The notes under the pieces are model-generated. The model searched no databases. It had not been told where the DNA came from and was given only the letters and a program-made list of their open reading frames with translations. The translations under genes were made by a program, and so were the position numbers. Shown here in pieces: positions 51,458-60,585 of a DNA stretch of 64,000 bases; position 1 is the stretch's first letter, and every line of letters begins with the position of its first letter. This stretch comes from Pseudochrobactrum sp. sp1633 (GTDB lineage: Bacteria; Pseudomonadota; Alphaproteobacteria; Rhizobiales; Rhizobiaceae): assembly GCF_030376605.1 (NCBI RefSeq), contig NZ_JARRAE010000008.1, forward strand, positions 1 through 64,000, in the 5' to 3' direction.

Positions 51458-51918
51458 GCCGAGTACCGGTTAAAAATTACGAATCTTTGTGCCGCGCCAT
51501 GTATAATGGTTCCTGCCGAGGGCGCGGCATATGTGAATTTTTAAAAACCTTTATTAAATAACAGGTTAGTTGTGCACATTTTCTTGAACTTGAAACTGTT
51601 CTAAAATATGATAGCTATATAAAGTTAGCTGAATATTGGTCGGGTTTGCGCAGATTTCACTCGTTCTCGTCGATGGTATTTTCGTATGATGAATGATGAT
51701 TGAGTAAGGCATAAGTACACCAAATCTATATCTGAATGAAAAACGTGCAGGCATTGATATATTCTGCCTTCATTAAGATTTCAGATATTCTATACTACAT
51801 AATGTTGAGTAGTTTCAGTAAATTTCAGACCTGATTTCACCGTGGCTTTATTTAGGTCGGGCTTGTTGATGGTTGTTTTGCAGTAATATCAGGGCGTTGT
51901 CCTGACAATTTGAATTAA

Positions 51919-51962
51919 CGCGCATCTTATCCGAAGGCTGTTTCATGTTTTTCGGGATACGC
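51919..51962. repeat. Hairpin repeat, GCGCATCTTATCCG family
   Basis: GCGCATCTTATCCGAAG then TTTTTCGGGATACGC resembles the second part of the element at 45110-45152. It lies just before the ribosome site of the molybdenum hydroxylase gene. Confidence 0.6.
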
Positions 51963-51986
51963 ATAGTAACTCTGGGAGTAGCTTAT

Positions 51987-54743
51987 ATGACACCGACACG
52001 CAGGGACTTTCTTAAGTTTACAGCGTCCGGCATTGCGGTCACTATTCTTCCGATCCGTGCAGCCCGCGCTGCATTGTTTGAAAAGCAGATTCTGGACTTA
52101 CCGCTCCCGCAAGGTACAACCCAGCTCAAGCGCCGTGTTGACGGCGTGGCAAAGGTGACAGGTTCCAAGGTTTTTGCCCGCGATATCCGCGCCAAGGATA
52201 TGACAGGCTGGCCGAAAGAACAGGCGCATGCTTTCGTGGTCTGGTCGACTCGAGCCGATGCACCGTTCCTTGATCTTGATCTGTCTTTGCTGGGTGAAGA
52301 TCTGCAGCCGGATTATCTGGTCACCGCCGAAGACACGGTTAAAGCCGGTCTGGATTTCTACGATCCTTATACTTACGGCCAGAAAATGCTGTCGCCGAAA
52401 GGCGAAGTACCGCTGTTTCTCGGTCACCCGCTGGCAATCCTGATCTATCGTGATTTTGCTCGTTTCTCCGTTGCCAAGCGCATTTATAAAACCAAGCGTG
52501 ATGAGATCATCCGCTATGGTGAAACAACCGCGCCTGTTGAGCAGGGCCCGCTGGCCAATTTCCGCTTTGTCCGTGTTGAGGGCGAAGGCGGTGCGAAGGC
52601 CGAGAAAGACCTGTTTAACCCGGTTGATGACGGCTATGTTTTTGCAACCTATGACAAGAATGATGTCAACTGGCCGAAGGCTGATGCATCCGGTGATGCA
52701 ATGGGACGCGGCATGGCCTATGCCGAGGGTATTCGCGCAGAGCTGAACACGCCGCCTGAAGACTGGCATGTGATCGAGCGTGAATATTATTCGCCTTTCA
52801 TTGATGCGGCAGCGCTTGAACCGGACAATTGCAATTGTTGGTATGATGCAAAATCCGGCAAGCTTGAAATTGTTATGGCCAGCCAGAGTCCGCATGAGGT
52901 GATGACCGGTACCGCTGCCATGCTCAAGAAAAGCACCTTTGATGTGCGCGAGCTGAAAGGCCATCCGGCCTATACGGTTGGTTACGGTACCAAGGAGCAT
53001 AGCCCGTTCCCTTATTACGGTATTGTTGCTGCGCTCTTTGCTGAAGGCCGTCCGGTGCGTTTGGCGCTGGATCGTGAAGAACATTTCCAGACAGCGATCA
53101 AGCGTCACCCGCTGCGCATGAAATATCGTCTGGGCATCAACCGCAAGACGCTGAAAATGCAGGCTCTTGCGGCTGATCTGGAGCTGGATGGCGGCGGCCG
53201 TCAGAACTATACCACACCGGTCACACAGGTTGCTGCCGGTGCGGCGCAGGGGATTTATTATTTCCCTAAAAACGATATTGCCGCCATTGCCCATTCATCC
53301 CGTGCGCCGATGTCCGGTTCTGTGCGTGGTTTCGGCTCACTGGAAGCGCAGTTCGGCACAGAAATGCTGGTGGAAGAACTGGCTGAAGAACTGGGCGTTG
53401 ACGTGATGGAACTGCGTCTGATCAATGCGTTGCAGGACGGGGAACGCAGCTCTGCCGGTGCATTTCCGCTGAGCCTGTGCCGTATGCGTGAAATGATCGA
53501 AGCTGATCGTGCGCATCCGGTCTGGGCAAACCGCGCCAAACGCAAAGCCGAGTTTGAAGCAGAAAACCCTGCGCTGAAATATGGTGTTGGCTATGCGATA
53601 GCCAAAAAGGGCTTCGGCAACTCCAACGAAGCTGTGGCAGCCTCGATTGTTCTGACACCGGAAGGCAAAATCCGACTGCATCATATTGCCGTGGAAATCG
53701 GCACTGGTGCAGTCAGCACGCAGGCACTGATGTGCTCGCGCTGGTTGGGTAAACCGGCCGATGAGATTGAAAGCGCTGCTCTTGACTGGGCGCCGCTGGA
53801 AATGTTTGCCACGCTCAATCCGTTTGTGATGGACAAAGCCCATCAGGATGAGATGTCGCCGGATCCGCGCTGGACACCGGCAATGGCTTCGGCATCGAGT
53901 GCCACAAATAGTGCGTTCTACTTCACCCATGGTACCCATGAAGCTGGACGTCTCATTTATGAGCGCGGTATTCTGCCTGCGGCAGCGGCATTATGGAATG
54001 TCTCGCTGGAAGAGGCAGCCGCTGCCTCGTGGAAAGATGAGAAATTCACGCTTGCCGATGGCCGTGCGCTGACGCTGGCAGAACTTGCCGCCAAAGCCTA
54101 TGAGCTGAAGGGCATTACCGGCGCGATGGTACACGCCTTTGACCGCTGGGGCTGGGGCGAGGCTGATTACGATATTCTCGGTGAAACCAGCCGCCGTCCG
54201 ATTGACGGTCTGGCGATCCAGACCGGTTCCGATCAGTGGCAGCGTATTGAGCGCCGCAATGTGCATTATATGGACCCGCAGGTGGATAATGCGAGCTGGT
54301 CACGCTTTGCACCGGCTTCGGCGCTGATCGAGGTTACTGTTAACCGCGGTACCGGCGAAGTGAAAATTCTGTCGCATCATTCTTCATTGGATTGCGGACG
54401 TGTGCTGGTACCGGAATTTGTGTCCGGTCAGTTACAGGGCGGTATCGGCATGTCGGTCGGCCATGCGCTATATGAAGGCATGCCGCTCTATGAAGAGGGT
54501 CCCGGCAGCGGTGACTGGAACTTCAACCGCTATCGTCTGCCACGCGGTAAAGACGTGGCGGTCTGGAACCAGACAGCAAATATTCTGCCGGTTACAGAAC
54601 AGGAAGATCATCCGAAAGGCATTGCAGAAGTGGTGCAAATCCCGACCATTCCTGCGGTTGCCAATGCGGTTGCCCATGCAATCGGTAAACATCTGCGTGA
54701 ACTCCCGCTGACGGAAGAAAAGATTAAAGAGGCATTATCATGA
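51987..54743 (+). CDS. Molybdopterin-binding subunit of a Tat-exported xanthine-dehydrogenase-family hydroxylase
   Basis: A 918-residue Mo-binding subunit, longer than the 730-770 residues common for IorB-type subunits. The N-terminus TRRDFLKFTASG is a twin-arginine export signal with a hydrophobic stretch and AARA cleavage region, so the enzyme should act in the periplasm. Later parts show GSVRGFGSLEAQFGTEMLVEE and the C-terminal HPKGIAEVVQIP, where the active-site Glu lies. I chose ATG 51987, with GGGAG upstream; a frame from 51945 would lie in the repeat. Stop overlaps the next gene by ATGA. The substrate, perhaps an aldehyde or N-heterocycle, is unknown. Confidence 0.9.
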   Translation: MTPTRRDFLKFTASGIAVTILPIRAARAALFEKQILDLPLPQGTTQLKRRVDGVAKVTGSKVFARDIRAKDMTGWPKEQAHAFVVWSTRADAPFLDLDLSLLGEDLQPDYLVTAEDTVKAGLDFYDPYTYGQKMLSPKGEVPLFLGHPLAILIYRDFARFSVAKRIYKTKRDEIIRYGETTAPVEQGPLANFRFVRVEGEGGAKAEKDLFNPVDDGYVFATYDKNDVNWPKADASGDAMGRGMAYAEGIRAELNTPPEDWHVIEREYYSPFIDAAALEPDNCNCWYDAKSGKLEIVMASQSPHEVMTGTAAMLKKSTFDVRELKGHPAYTVGYGTKEHSPFPYYGIVAALFAEGRPVRLALDREEHFQTAIKRHPLRMKYRLGINRKTLKMQALAADLELDGGGRQNYTTPVTQVAAGAAQGIYYFPKNDIAAIAHSSRAPMSGSVRGFGSLEAQFGTEMLVEELAEELGVDVMELRLINALQDGERSSAGAFPLSLCRMREMIEADRAHPVWANRAKRKAEFEAENPALKYGVGYAIAKKGFGNSNEAVAASIVLTPEGKIRLHHIAVEIGTGAVSTQALMCSRWLGKPADEIESAALDWAPLEMFATLNPFVMDKAHQDEMSPDPRWTPAMASASSATNSAFYFTHGTHEAGRLIYERGILPAAAALWNVSLEEAAAASWKDEKFTLADGRALTLAELAAKAYELKGITGAMVHAFDRWGWGEADYDILGETSRRPIDGLAIQTGSDQWQRIERRNVHYMDPQVDNASWSRFAPASALIEVTVNRGTGEVKILSHHSSLDCGRVLVPEFVSGQLQGGIGMSVGHALYEGMPLYEEGPGSGDWNFNRYRLPRGKDVAVWNQTANILPVTEQEDHPKGIAEVVQIPTIPAVANAVAHAIGKHLRELPLTEEKIKEALS

Positions 54744-55279
54744 GTATCCCGACACGCGAAATCAGCATGCGCATCAACGGCCAGCAAGTAGGGCCGATGA
54801 CAGTTCCCGACGAACTGCCGATGGTGGATTTTCTGCATGAATATGCCGATCTGACCGGCAGCCGTTTTGGCTGCGGACAGGGATTGTGCCGTGCCTGCAC
54901 CGTGATTGTGGATGAGCCGGATGGTACCAGCCGCGAAATGCGCACATGCATTACCGGTGCCCATTATTTCAACGGCCGCTCTATCCGCACGGTTGAAGGC
55001 CATGCGACCAAGGGTGAAGACGGTCAGCTGAAACTGTCTGCCATTCAGGAAGCCTTCCTCGACCATTTCTCCTTCCAGTGCTCCTATTGCGCACCGGGCT
55101 TTGTGAATGCTGCTACCGTTCTGGTGGAGCGTTTGCAGAAAGAGCCTGTGGCGAAGGAAGACGTGAAGCAGGTGATTGAAGATTCCCTCAATGACCATAT
55201 CTGTCGCTGCACGGGTTATGTGCGCTATTACAGTGCGGTGCATGATGTTGTCATGAACACACCGGGGCTTGTTAAATGA
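54740..55279 (+). CDS. [2Fe-2S] subunit of the molybdenum hydroxylase (IorA type)
   Basis: A 179-residue iron-sulfur protein. The first cluster ligands are in GSRFGCGQGLCRACTV plus a Cys further along in MRTCITGAHYF. The second cluster ligands are in FQCSYCAPGFV and HICRCTGYVRYY. The length is typical of CoxS/IorA-like small subunits. It overlaps both neighbours by four bases. It carries electrons from Mo toward the cytochrome subunit. Confidence 0.93.
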   Translation: MSIPTREISMRINGQQVGPMTVPDELPMVDFLHEYADLTGSRFGCGQGLCRACTVIVDEPDGTSREMRTCITGAHYFNGRSIRTVEGHATKGEDGQLKLSAIQEAFLDHFSFQCSYCAPGFVNAATVLVERLQKEPVAKEDVKQVIEDSLNDHICRCTGYVRYYSAVHDVVMNTPGLVK

Positions 55280-56538
55280 AACCAGTAATCAAATGGATTC
55301 TCGGGCTTGGTGTTGTCGGCGCTGTGGTCGCGGCCTCCGTGCCGTTCTGGCCGGCAAAATCAGCCTATGATGATAAGGCGGCCGAGCAGCGTCTGACTGT
55401 TTCCGGCGACGATAAAGCGAAGCTGATCAAGCGCGGTAAATATCTTGCCGCTGTTGCTGACTGTGCGGCCTGTCACCAGTCGCCGGATGGTGCGCCTTAT
55501 GCCGGCGGTCATCCGATAGAAACGCCTTTCGGCGTGATCTACGGCACCAATATTACACCGGATAAAGAAACCGGTATCGGCAACTATACATCGGCTGATT
55601 TCTATCATGCGGTTGTGGATGGTGTACGCGCAGACGGCAAGTGGATTTATCCGGCGATGCCTTATGTGTCCTATCACACAATCCGTCCGGAAGATTCCGA
55701 TGCGATCTATGCCTATCTGATGGATCAGCAGCCGGTGAAACGTGCCAATCCGGAATTGGGCCTGTCTTTCCCGTTTAATCAGCGCTGGGCACTGTCTTAC
55801 TGGAATCTGGTCAATCCGAAGCTGCAAATGCCTGCCAATGCCACACCGGAACAGGCCAATGGTGCTTATCTGACCGATGTTCTCGGCCATTGTCAGGAAT
55901 GTCATACCCCGCGTAATGCGATTGGCGGCTTGAAACTGGCGTCAGCCTATGAAGGCAGTGTGCTGGGCAAAATTACAGGTCCGAGCCTGAAGCCTGAAGC
56001 GCTTGCTGCCCGTGGCTGGACGACTGAGGATCTGCGTAAATTCCTCAAGACCGGTATGTCGCCACAGGGCACCATGACACTGGAAATGTATCCGGTATTG
56101 CTGCACTCATCCCAATATATGACGGATGAGGATATTGCCGCTATTCAGACCTATCTGACCGGCGACAAGCTTCCGGCAGCACCTGAGCAGGCACCGGTGG
56201 CGATTGATGCTGCACTGCGTCAGAGCGGTCGTGATGCCTATATGGCTGTCTGCGCCGGTTGCCATGGCGTGGATGGTGAAGGCAAGCCGCATATTGCGCC
56301 CGCAATGACCACCAATACCAGTGCGATGCTGGCTGATCCGAGCAATCTGATCCATGTGATTGTGGATGGTATTGCCGAGCAGCGTCTTGGCAATGGTGAA
56401 GTAATGCAGGCCATGCCGGGTTTCAAAGATGCGCTGACAAAGCAGCAAATTGCTGATCTCGTCAATTATATGCGCGCTGAATGGGGCGGCCAGCCTGCCA
56501 ATATCACCGTGCAGGACATTGAGAAAGCAAGCCACTAA
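55276..56538 (+). CDS. Triheme cytochrome c subunit
   Basis: A 420-residue c-type cytochrome. The N-terminus has one hydrophobic segment (WILGLGVVGAVVAASVPFW) that would act as signal or membrane anchor. Three CXXCH heme motifs are visible: CAACH, CQECH and CAGCH. Met axial ligands are possible in later stretches. This matches cytochrome subunits of periplasmic alcohol/aldehyde dehydrogenases and IorB-type hydroxylases. It overlaps the Fe-S subunit gene by four bases and would pass electrons on to the respiratory chain. Confidence 0.92.
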   Translation: MKPVIKWILGLGVVGAVVAASVPFWPAKSAYDDKAAEQRLTVSGDDKAKLIKRGKYLAAVADCAACHQSPDGAPYAGGHPIETPFGVIYGTNITPDKETGIGNYTSADFYHAVVDGVRADGKWIYPAMPYVSYHTIRPEDSDAIYAYLMDQQPVKRANPELGLSFPFNQRWALSYWNLVNPKLQMPANATPEQANGAYLTDVLGHCQECHTPRNAIGGLKLASAYEGSVLGKITGPSLKPEALAARGWTTEDLRKFLKTGMSPQGTMTLEMYPVLLHSSQYMTDEDIAAIQTYLTGDKLPAAPEQAPVAIDAALRQSGRDAYMAVCAGCHGVDGEGKPHIAPAMTTNTSAMLADPSNLIHVIVDGIAEQRLGNGEVMQAMPGFKDALTKQQIADLVNYMRAEWGGQPANITVQDIEKASH

Positions 56539-56552
56539 ATCAGCTTGTTTAA

Positions 56553-56584
56553 ACCGGCGGGTGCAAATCCGCCGGTCTGTTTTT
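56553..56584 (+). terminator. Rho-independent terminator after the cytochrome gene
   Basis: ACCGGCGG (56553-56560) pairs with CCGCCGGT (56569-56576) over an eight-base loop, followed by a T-rich tract. It lies just before the XdhC-type gene and may reduce expression of the maturation genes. Confidence 0.8.
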
Positions 56585-56614
56585 GAGATATAATTTTTAT
56601 AAGGCATCATTGCT

Positions 56615-57538
56615 ATGGACGATGGTATCGTACCCGATAAAGTCGATGTGCATCGCTTATTTCATACAGATCAGACGATTGATGTGCTGCGTTTTGCGCA
56701 TGAAACTGTGCAGCAGGGCAAGTCTTGTGCACTGGTTATGCTGACGGAAATTATCGGCGGGTCTTCCCGCGCTGCCGGTGCGATGATGGCCGTGAATGTC
56801 ACGGGCGGTTATTGCGGCATGGTATCCGGTGGCTGTGTTGAAGGTGTCGTGGCACACGAGGCCGTGCAGGCGCTGGCAGAGCAGCAGGACAGAATATTGC
56901 GGCTCGGCAAAGGGTCTTCGTATTTTGATGTGGTTTTGCCCTGCGGCGGCGGCATTGTGTTGGCGATCCATGTGCTGCGAGATGCGCAGGCGCTGGAAGT
57001 GGTGCTGGAGCTTCATGCGCGCCGACAGGCAGCTGCATTGCTCTATCATCCTCAGAACCAGACTTTGACTTGTTCAGAAATATCGCGCAGCACCGGCTGG
57101 CATGAAGACCAGTTTGCCGTTGCTCTGCCGCCTGCATTGCGCCTTGTGCTTCTGGGGAAGGGGCTGGAAAGCGAAGTGCTTTACCAGGCTGCAACAGCGT
57201 TGAATATCGAGGCTGTGCGTGATGTACTGCCTGCGGATACAGATGATGCGACGGCAGTCGTTTTTCTCCAGCATGATCTTGATAAGGAACTGCCGCTGCT
57301 GAAATGGGCGCTGACGAGCCGCGCTTTTTATATTGGTTGTCTCGGCAGCAGGCGCACCCATGCGGCACGGCGTGAGCAATTGTTGAAAGGCGGTTTTTCG
57401 GAAGAACAGGTTGCGCGGTTGTCCGCGCCAATTGGCCTGTTCGGCCCTGTGCGCGATGCACGCTCTTTAGCTGTATCGGTTCTGGCTGAGATTATGGCGC
57501 GCAAGACAGAACAAGCCAAGGATGTACGTCATGGTTGA
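56615..57538 (+). CDS. XdhC/CoxI-family molybdenum cofactor insertion protein
   Basis: A 307-residue XdhC-family protein that matures or delivers the sulfurated Mo cofactor. The N-terminal XdhC domain has GSSRAAGAMMAV and GYCGMVSGGCVEGVVA; the C-terminal Rossmann part has LRLVLLGKGLE, then FYIGCLGSRRTHAARR and APIGLFGPVRDA. AAGG precedes the ATG. It follows the hydroxylase genes after a terminator and is coupled to the next gene by 8 bases. Confidence 0.9.
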   Translation: MDDGIVPDKVDVHRLFHTDQTIDVLRFAHETVQQGKSCALVMLTEIIGGSSRAAGAMMAVNVTGGYCGMVSGGCVEGVVAHEAVQALAEQQDRILRLGKGSSYFDVVLPCGGGIVLAIHVLRDAQALEVVLELHARRQAAALLYHPQNQTLTCSEISRSTGWHEDQFAVALPPALRLVLLGKGLESEVLYQAATALNIEAVRDVLPADTDDATAVVFLQHDLDKELPLLKWALTSRAFYIGCLGSRRTHAARREQLLKGGFSEEQVARLSAPIGLFGPVRDARSLAVSVLAEIMARKTEQAKDVRHG

Positions 57539-58124
57539 TGCGTCTTCGGTTGCTGTTCTGGTCTTGGGTGCAGGAGCGGGCTCGCGTTATGCGGGAGCTG
57601 ATAAGCTCGGTACGATGCTAGGCGACAGACCGGTAGCGCACCATATATTGCAGGTGCTTAACGGCTTTTCATGGGGCGAGCGGATTGTAACCTGCCGCAG
57701 CTTTGCGCCGTGGACACAAGCCTATGCGGATGCAGGCTTTACACTGGCGCTGACCGAAGATGTTGATACGGGCATGCTCGGTTCCCTGCATCGCGGTCTG
57801 GCTGAAATCCAGCAGGAGCGGGTGCTGATATGTCTGGCAGATATGCCGCTTGTTCCCCGATCCCATATTGAAGAGCTTTTAAGAGCAAGCGGTATGAGCC
57901 ATGCGCCGGTTGTTGCATCTTCATCCGGAATCTATCAGGGGCCGCCTGCATTGTGCTCGGCGGAGCATTTGCGGGCTTTGCCGCTTGCAGGAGAAGGCGG
58001 AGCGCGATCTCTGCTGTCACAAGCGGATTTTGTTCCTATGAATGCATCTGCTATTGCTGATATTGATACGGTGCATGATTATGAAAATGTCAGGCAGATT
58101 TTGCAGCGTACTTCCCCTGAATAA
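57531..58124 (+). CDS. MocA-type molybdenum cofactor nucleotidyltransferase (MobA-like)
   Basis: A 197-residue NTP-transferase. It has the glycine-rich start VLVLGAGAGSRYAGADKLG and the metal Asp in CLADMPLVPRSHI. This is the MocA/MobA-like group that adds CMP (or GMP) to molybdopterin; cytidylylated cofactor is typical for IorB-type enzymes. I chose ATG 57531, which overlaps the previous stop by 8 bases and has AAGGA upstream; ATG at 57522 is the alternative. It completes the maturation set. Confidence 0.88.
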   Translation: MVDASSVAVLVLGAGAGSRYAGADKLGTMLGDRPVAHHILQVLNGFSWGERIVTCRSFAPWTQAYADAGFTLALTEDVDTGMLGSLHRGLAEIQQERVLICLADMPLVPRSHIEELLRASGMSHAPVVASSSGIYQGPPALCSAEHLRALPLAGEGGARSLLSQADFVPMNASAIADIDTVHDYENVRQILQRTSPE

Positions 58125-58130
58125 GTCTTT

Positions 58131-59462
58131 TTAGACAGGTTTGCTCGCCAGAAAAGCTGCATTGGCAACCTCCTCAATATGCTCGTCCTGTAAAATGCTG
58201 GTCGCAATGCGCACTGCATTCATCGGACGCACAGAGAATTTTGAGCCCGGTGCAACGGCTATGTTTCTTGCTGCAAGCGTGATCATTGCAAACTGCTCGG
58301 AGGTCACAGGCAGGAAGCAGCATAAGCCGCTATTGCGTGGTGTCTGGACGCCGTAACCGGACAAAGCATCGGCGAACATCTGGGCGCGCTGATGATAAAT
58401 CTGCTTTGCCCGCTCAAGACCAGTTTGTGTGGCTTCATCATTGAGCAACCATGCGACTGCCGATTGCAGGATGCGGCTTGTCCAGCCGGAGCTGAAGCTG
58501 CGATAGGACTGGATTTGCTCAACAACAGATGCGGAGCCTGAAAGTACTGCCAGTCGCAGATCGGGCCCCAGACTTTTGGAATAAGACAGAATGTGAACGA
58601 CACGATCTGGAAAGCGCTTTCCGAGGGTCTGGCGGGGTGCGAATGTAATGTCGGCAACACCGTCATCCTCAATGATGAGCGTGTCAGTTCCTTCAAGAAC
58701 ATCTCCCAGCGCCATCAGCCGTTCATGGCTCATGCAATGGCTCGTGACGGAGTGTACGCGGGGCTGGAACAGAAAGGCTGCAGGCTTTTTTTGCAACGCC
58801 TCTGCAAGTGAAGACGGTAAAGGCCCGTCATTATCACAGGTCACCGGAATGATTTTGGCACCGAAGTCTTCAAGAATATCCAGCAAACGCATGGCTGTGG
58901 GGTCTTCAATGGCAATAGATGCGCCGGGTGTTACCAAGGCATGCAGCAATGTGTAGGTTGCATTATATCCGCCATTGGTTGCCAGAAAGGCTTCTGGCTC
59001 ATAAGGCCAGTCGCGGCGCACCACATCTTCGAGTTCCGGCAGGATGCGTTCACGATGATAGCTGTTGAGGTTGGATGCGCTTGCACCGTGCTGCAATGCT
59101 TTTTCCAATGAGGGCAGCAGACTGACATCGGGTATCGCCATCGAAAGGTCGAGTACATCTGTGCCGTAATTGCCGAAACTCATCAGGCGCTGCGGCTTCG
59201 CAGCAAAATGGTCGCCGCAGACCCATGTGCCGTTGCGCCCTCTGCCATGAATGATTTTCAGCTTGCGCAGTTCACTCAGCGCTTCAGAAATCGTGGCAGG
59301 GCTGATGCCCAGCATATAAGCGAGATCACGTATCGGCGGTAATTTGGTGCCAACCGGCAGAGTGCCGCGTCTGATCAAGGCTGCCATATCGCGCGCAATG
59401 CCGCGCGTGGTTCTGTCTTCAAGGTGATCCGCAAACCATTGCGATGAAAAATCAGTAGCCAT
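58131..59462 (-). CDS. MocR-type GntR/aminotransferase-like regulator
   Basis: A 443-residue fusion. The N-terminal GntR winged helix is in GTLPVGTKLPPIRDLAYMLGISPATISEALSELRKL. The rest is an aminotransferase-like PLP domain with ATNGGYNATYTLLHAL, DDGVADI and the PLP lysine in SYSKSLGPDLRLAVLSG. Members of this family sense PLP-linked amines or amino acids. It is divergent from the gene at 59564 and likely controls that gene and the ABC transporter (inference). Confidence 0.88.
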   Translation of the reverse strand: MATDFSSQWFADHLEDRTTRGIARDMAALIRRGTLPVGTKLPPIRDLAYMLGISPATISEALSELRKLKIIHGRGRNGTWVCGDHFAAKPQRLMSFGNYGTDVLDLSMAIPDVSLLPSLEKALQHGASASNLNSYHRERILPELEDVVRRDWPYEPEAFLATNGGYNATYTLLHALVTPGASIAIEDPTAMRLLDILEDFGAKIIPVTCDNDGPLPSSLAEALQKKPAAFLFQPRVHSVTSHCMSHERLMALGDVLEGTDTLIIEDDGVADITFAPRQTLGKRFPDRVVHILSYSKSLGPDLRLAVLSGSASVVEQIQSYRSFSSGWTSRILQSAVAWLLNDEATQTGLERAKQIYHQRAQMFADALSGYGVQTPRNSGLCCFLPVTSEQFAMITLAARNIAVAPGSKFSVRPMNAVRIATSILQDEHIEEVANAAFLASKPV

Positions 59463-59563
59463 AATAGTTGTCCGAATTAATGTTCAGTAACGTAATACCA
59501 TTTGATCAGTTGAAAATGAACATTTAGCTTCCTTTGTGCATAAGAATTTATAAGGGACTGGAA

Positions 59564-60517
59564 ATGTCAGTTAAACTGCGGATTGCTGTGAGGGATTGGG
59601 ACTATCTGACACCTTTGGCATTGGGAGATGTACGGTCGTCAAAACTGGAGCTGGTTGTCGATCGTGTCGGCACACTGGTGTCTCATCCGGGGCAGGATGT
59701 AGATCATGAAGCTTCGGAAATGTCATTCAGCCGCTATACGTCTATGTGCGCTGAAGGCGACAAAAGCGTTGTTGCCGTACCGAATTTCATTATGCGCGGT
59801 TTCCGCCATCGTTGCGTTATCACCAGCAGCGACAACAAAATAACGAGCTTTGAACAGCTGGCTGGCAAAAGAATAGGTGTGACCGGCTGGCGCGATTCCG
59901 GCAATACGTGGACGCGTGCTGCACTGCGCCGCGATGGTATCGGCGTTGAAGACGCTTTCTGGTATGCTGGTCGTCTCACAGAAACACATCCGATCACAGA
60001 CCGGCTTGACGGTTTTGGCCGTGAAGGAAGAATTGAAGCCGTGCCGGATGAGCGCCCGATGATGGAGCTGCTGCGCGAAGGCTGGCTGGATGCGGTTTTC
60101 ACGCCGTTTATGCCGGATGGTTATTTCGACAGCAATTCCGGTTTCCGTCAGGTGTTGTCTGATTTCCGCAGTGCGGAGCGTGCGTATTTTGACGATGTCG
60201 GCTATGTGCCGGGCATGCATCTGATCGGTATTAAGTCTGCAATTATCGAGGAAAATCCGTGGGTGGCTCAGGAGCTGAGTGATCTGTTGGATGAGAGCCA
60301 GCGTGTCTGGACAGCGAAGCGTCGCAAATATGCTGAAACAACACCGTGGATGCTCGATGAATTGCTGAAAACCGCACAGGACTTGCCTGCAAACTGGAAT
60401 ACAAGCGGTTTGGAAGCCAATAGCGCTATGATCAATGATTTCGCGCAGGAATTGTTCATTCAGGGCATCTTACCGCGCAAACTGACAGTTGAGGAGCTGT
60501 TTCCTTTCTACGCTTGA
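59564..60517 (+). CDS. 4,5-dihydroxyphthalate decarboxylase-like / periplasmic-binding-fold protein
   Basis: A 317-residue protein with the two-lobed binding-protein fold. It resembles the Pht5-type decarboxylase family by order of motifs: EMSFSRYTSMCAEG, AVPNFIMRGFRHRCVI, FEQLAGKRIGVTGWRDSGNTW and a C-terminal VGYVPGMHLIGIKS. No signal peptide is present, so it is probably cytoplasmic. AAGGGA precedes the ATG at 59564; a frame from 59534 lacks a good site. It comes before the ABC importer genes. A catalytic rather than transport role is possible, but not shown. Confidence 0.8.
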   Translation: MSVKLRIAVRDWDYLTPLALGDVRSSKLELVVDRVGTLVSHPGQDVDHEASEMSFSRYTSMCAEGDKSVVAVPNFIMRGFRHRCVITSSDNKITSFEQLAGKRIGVTGWRDSGNTWTRAALRRDGIGVEDAFWYAGRLTETHPITDRLDGFGREGRIEAVPDERPMMELLREGWLDAVFTPFMPDGYFDSNSGFRQVLSDFRSAERAYFDDVGYVPGMHLIGIKSAIIEENPWVAQELSDLLDESQRVWTAKRRKYAETTPWMLDELLKTAQDLPANWNTSGLEANSAMINDFAQELFIQGILPRKLTVEELFPFYA

Positions 60518-60585
60518 GCCATTTCGAGAGCTGAGGAAACTGCACACGCCAATTTAGTTTTTTAATCGTTCCCTGGGAGGAAACT

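Larger units (their letters stand above)
51313..51986. other. AT-rich 670-base gap before the molybdenum hydroxylase operon
   Basis: This stretch is visibly richer in A and T than its neighbours and contains no convincing gene. It holds a GCCGCGCC / GGCGCGGC inverted repeat (51491-51498 with 51521-51528), an ATGATAAATT / AATTTATCAT inverted repeat (51426-51435 with 51448-51457), and a hairpin repeat at 51919. A 62-codon minus frame (51566-51754) has no supporting signal. It could carry the operon promoter, a small RNA or decayed sequence. Confidence 0.5.

Noticed and set aside
51566-51754. 62-codon minus-strand frame in the AT-rich gap
   Set aside because: No ribosome site and no recognisable content; an open frame of this length is expected by chance in such DNA.
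52098-53294. 398-codon open frame on the minus strand within the molybdenum hydroxylase gene
   Set aside because: Antisense to a clear Mo-binding subunit. Its composition is atypical and it has no ribosome site or motif.
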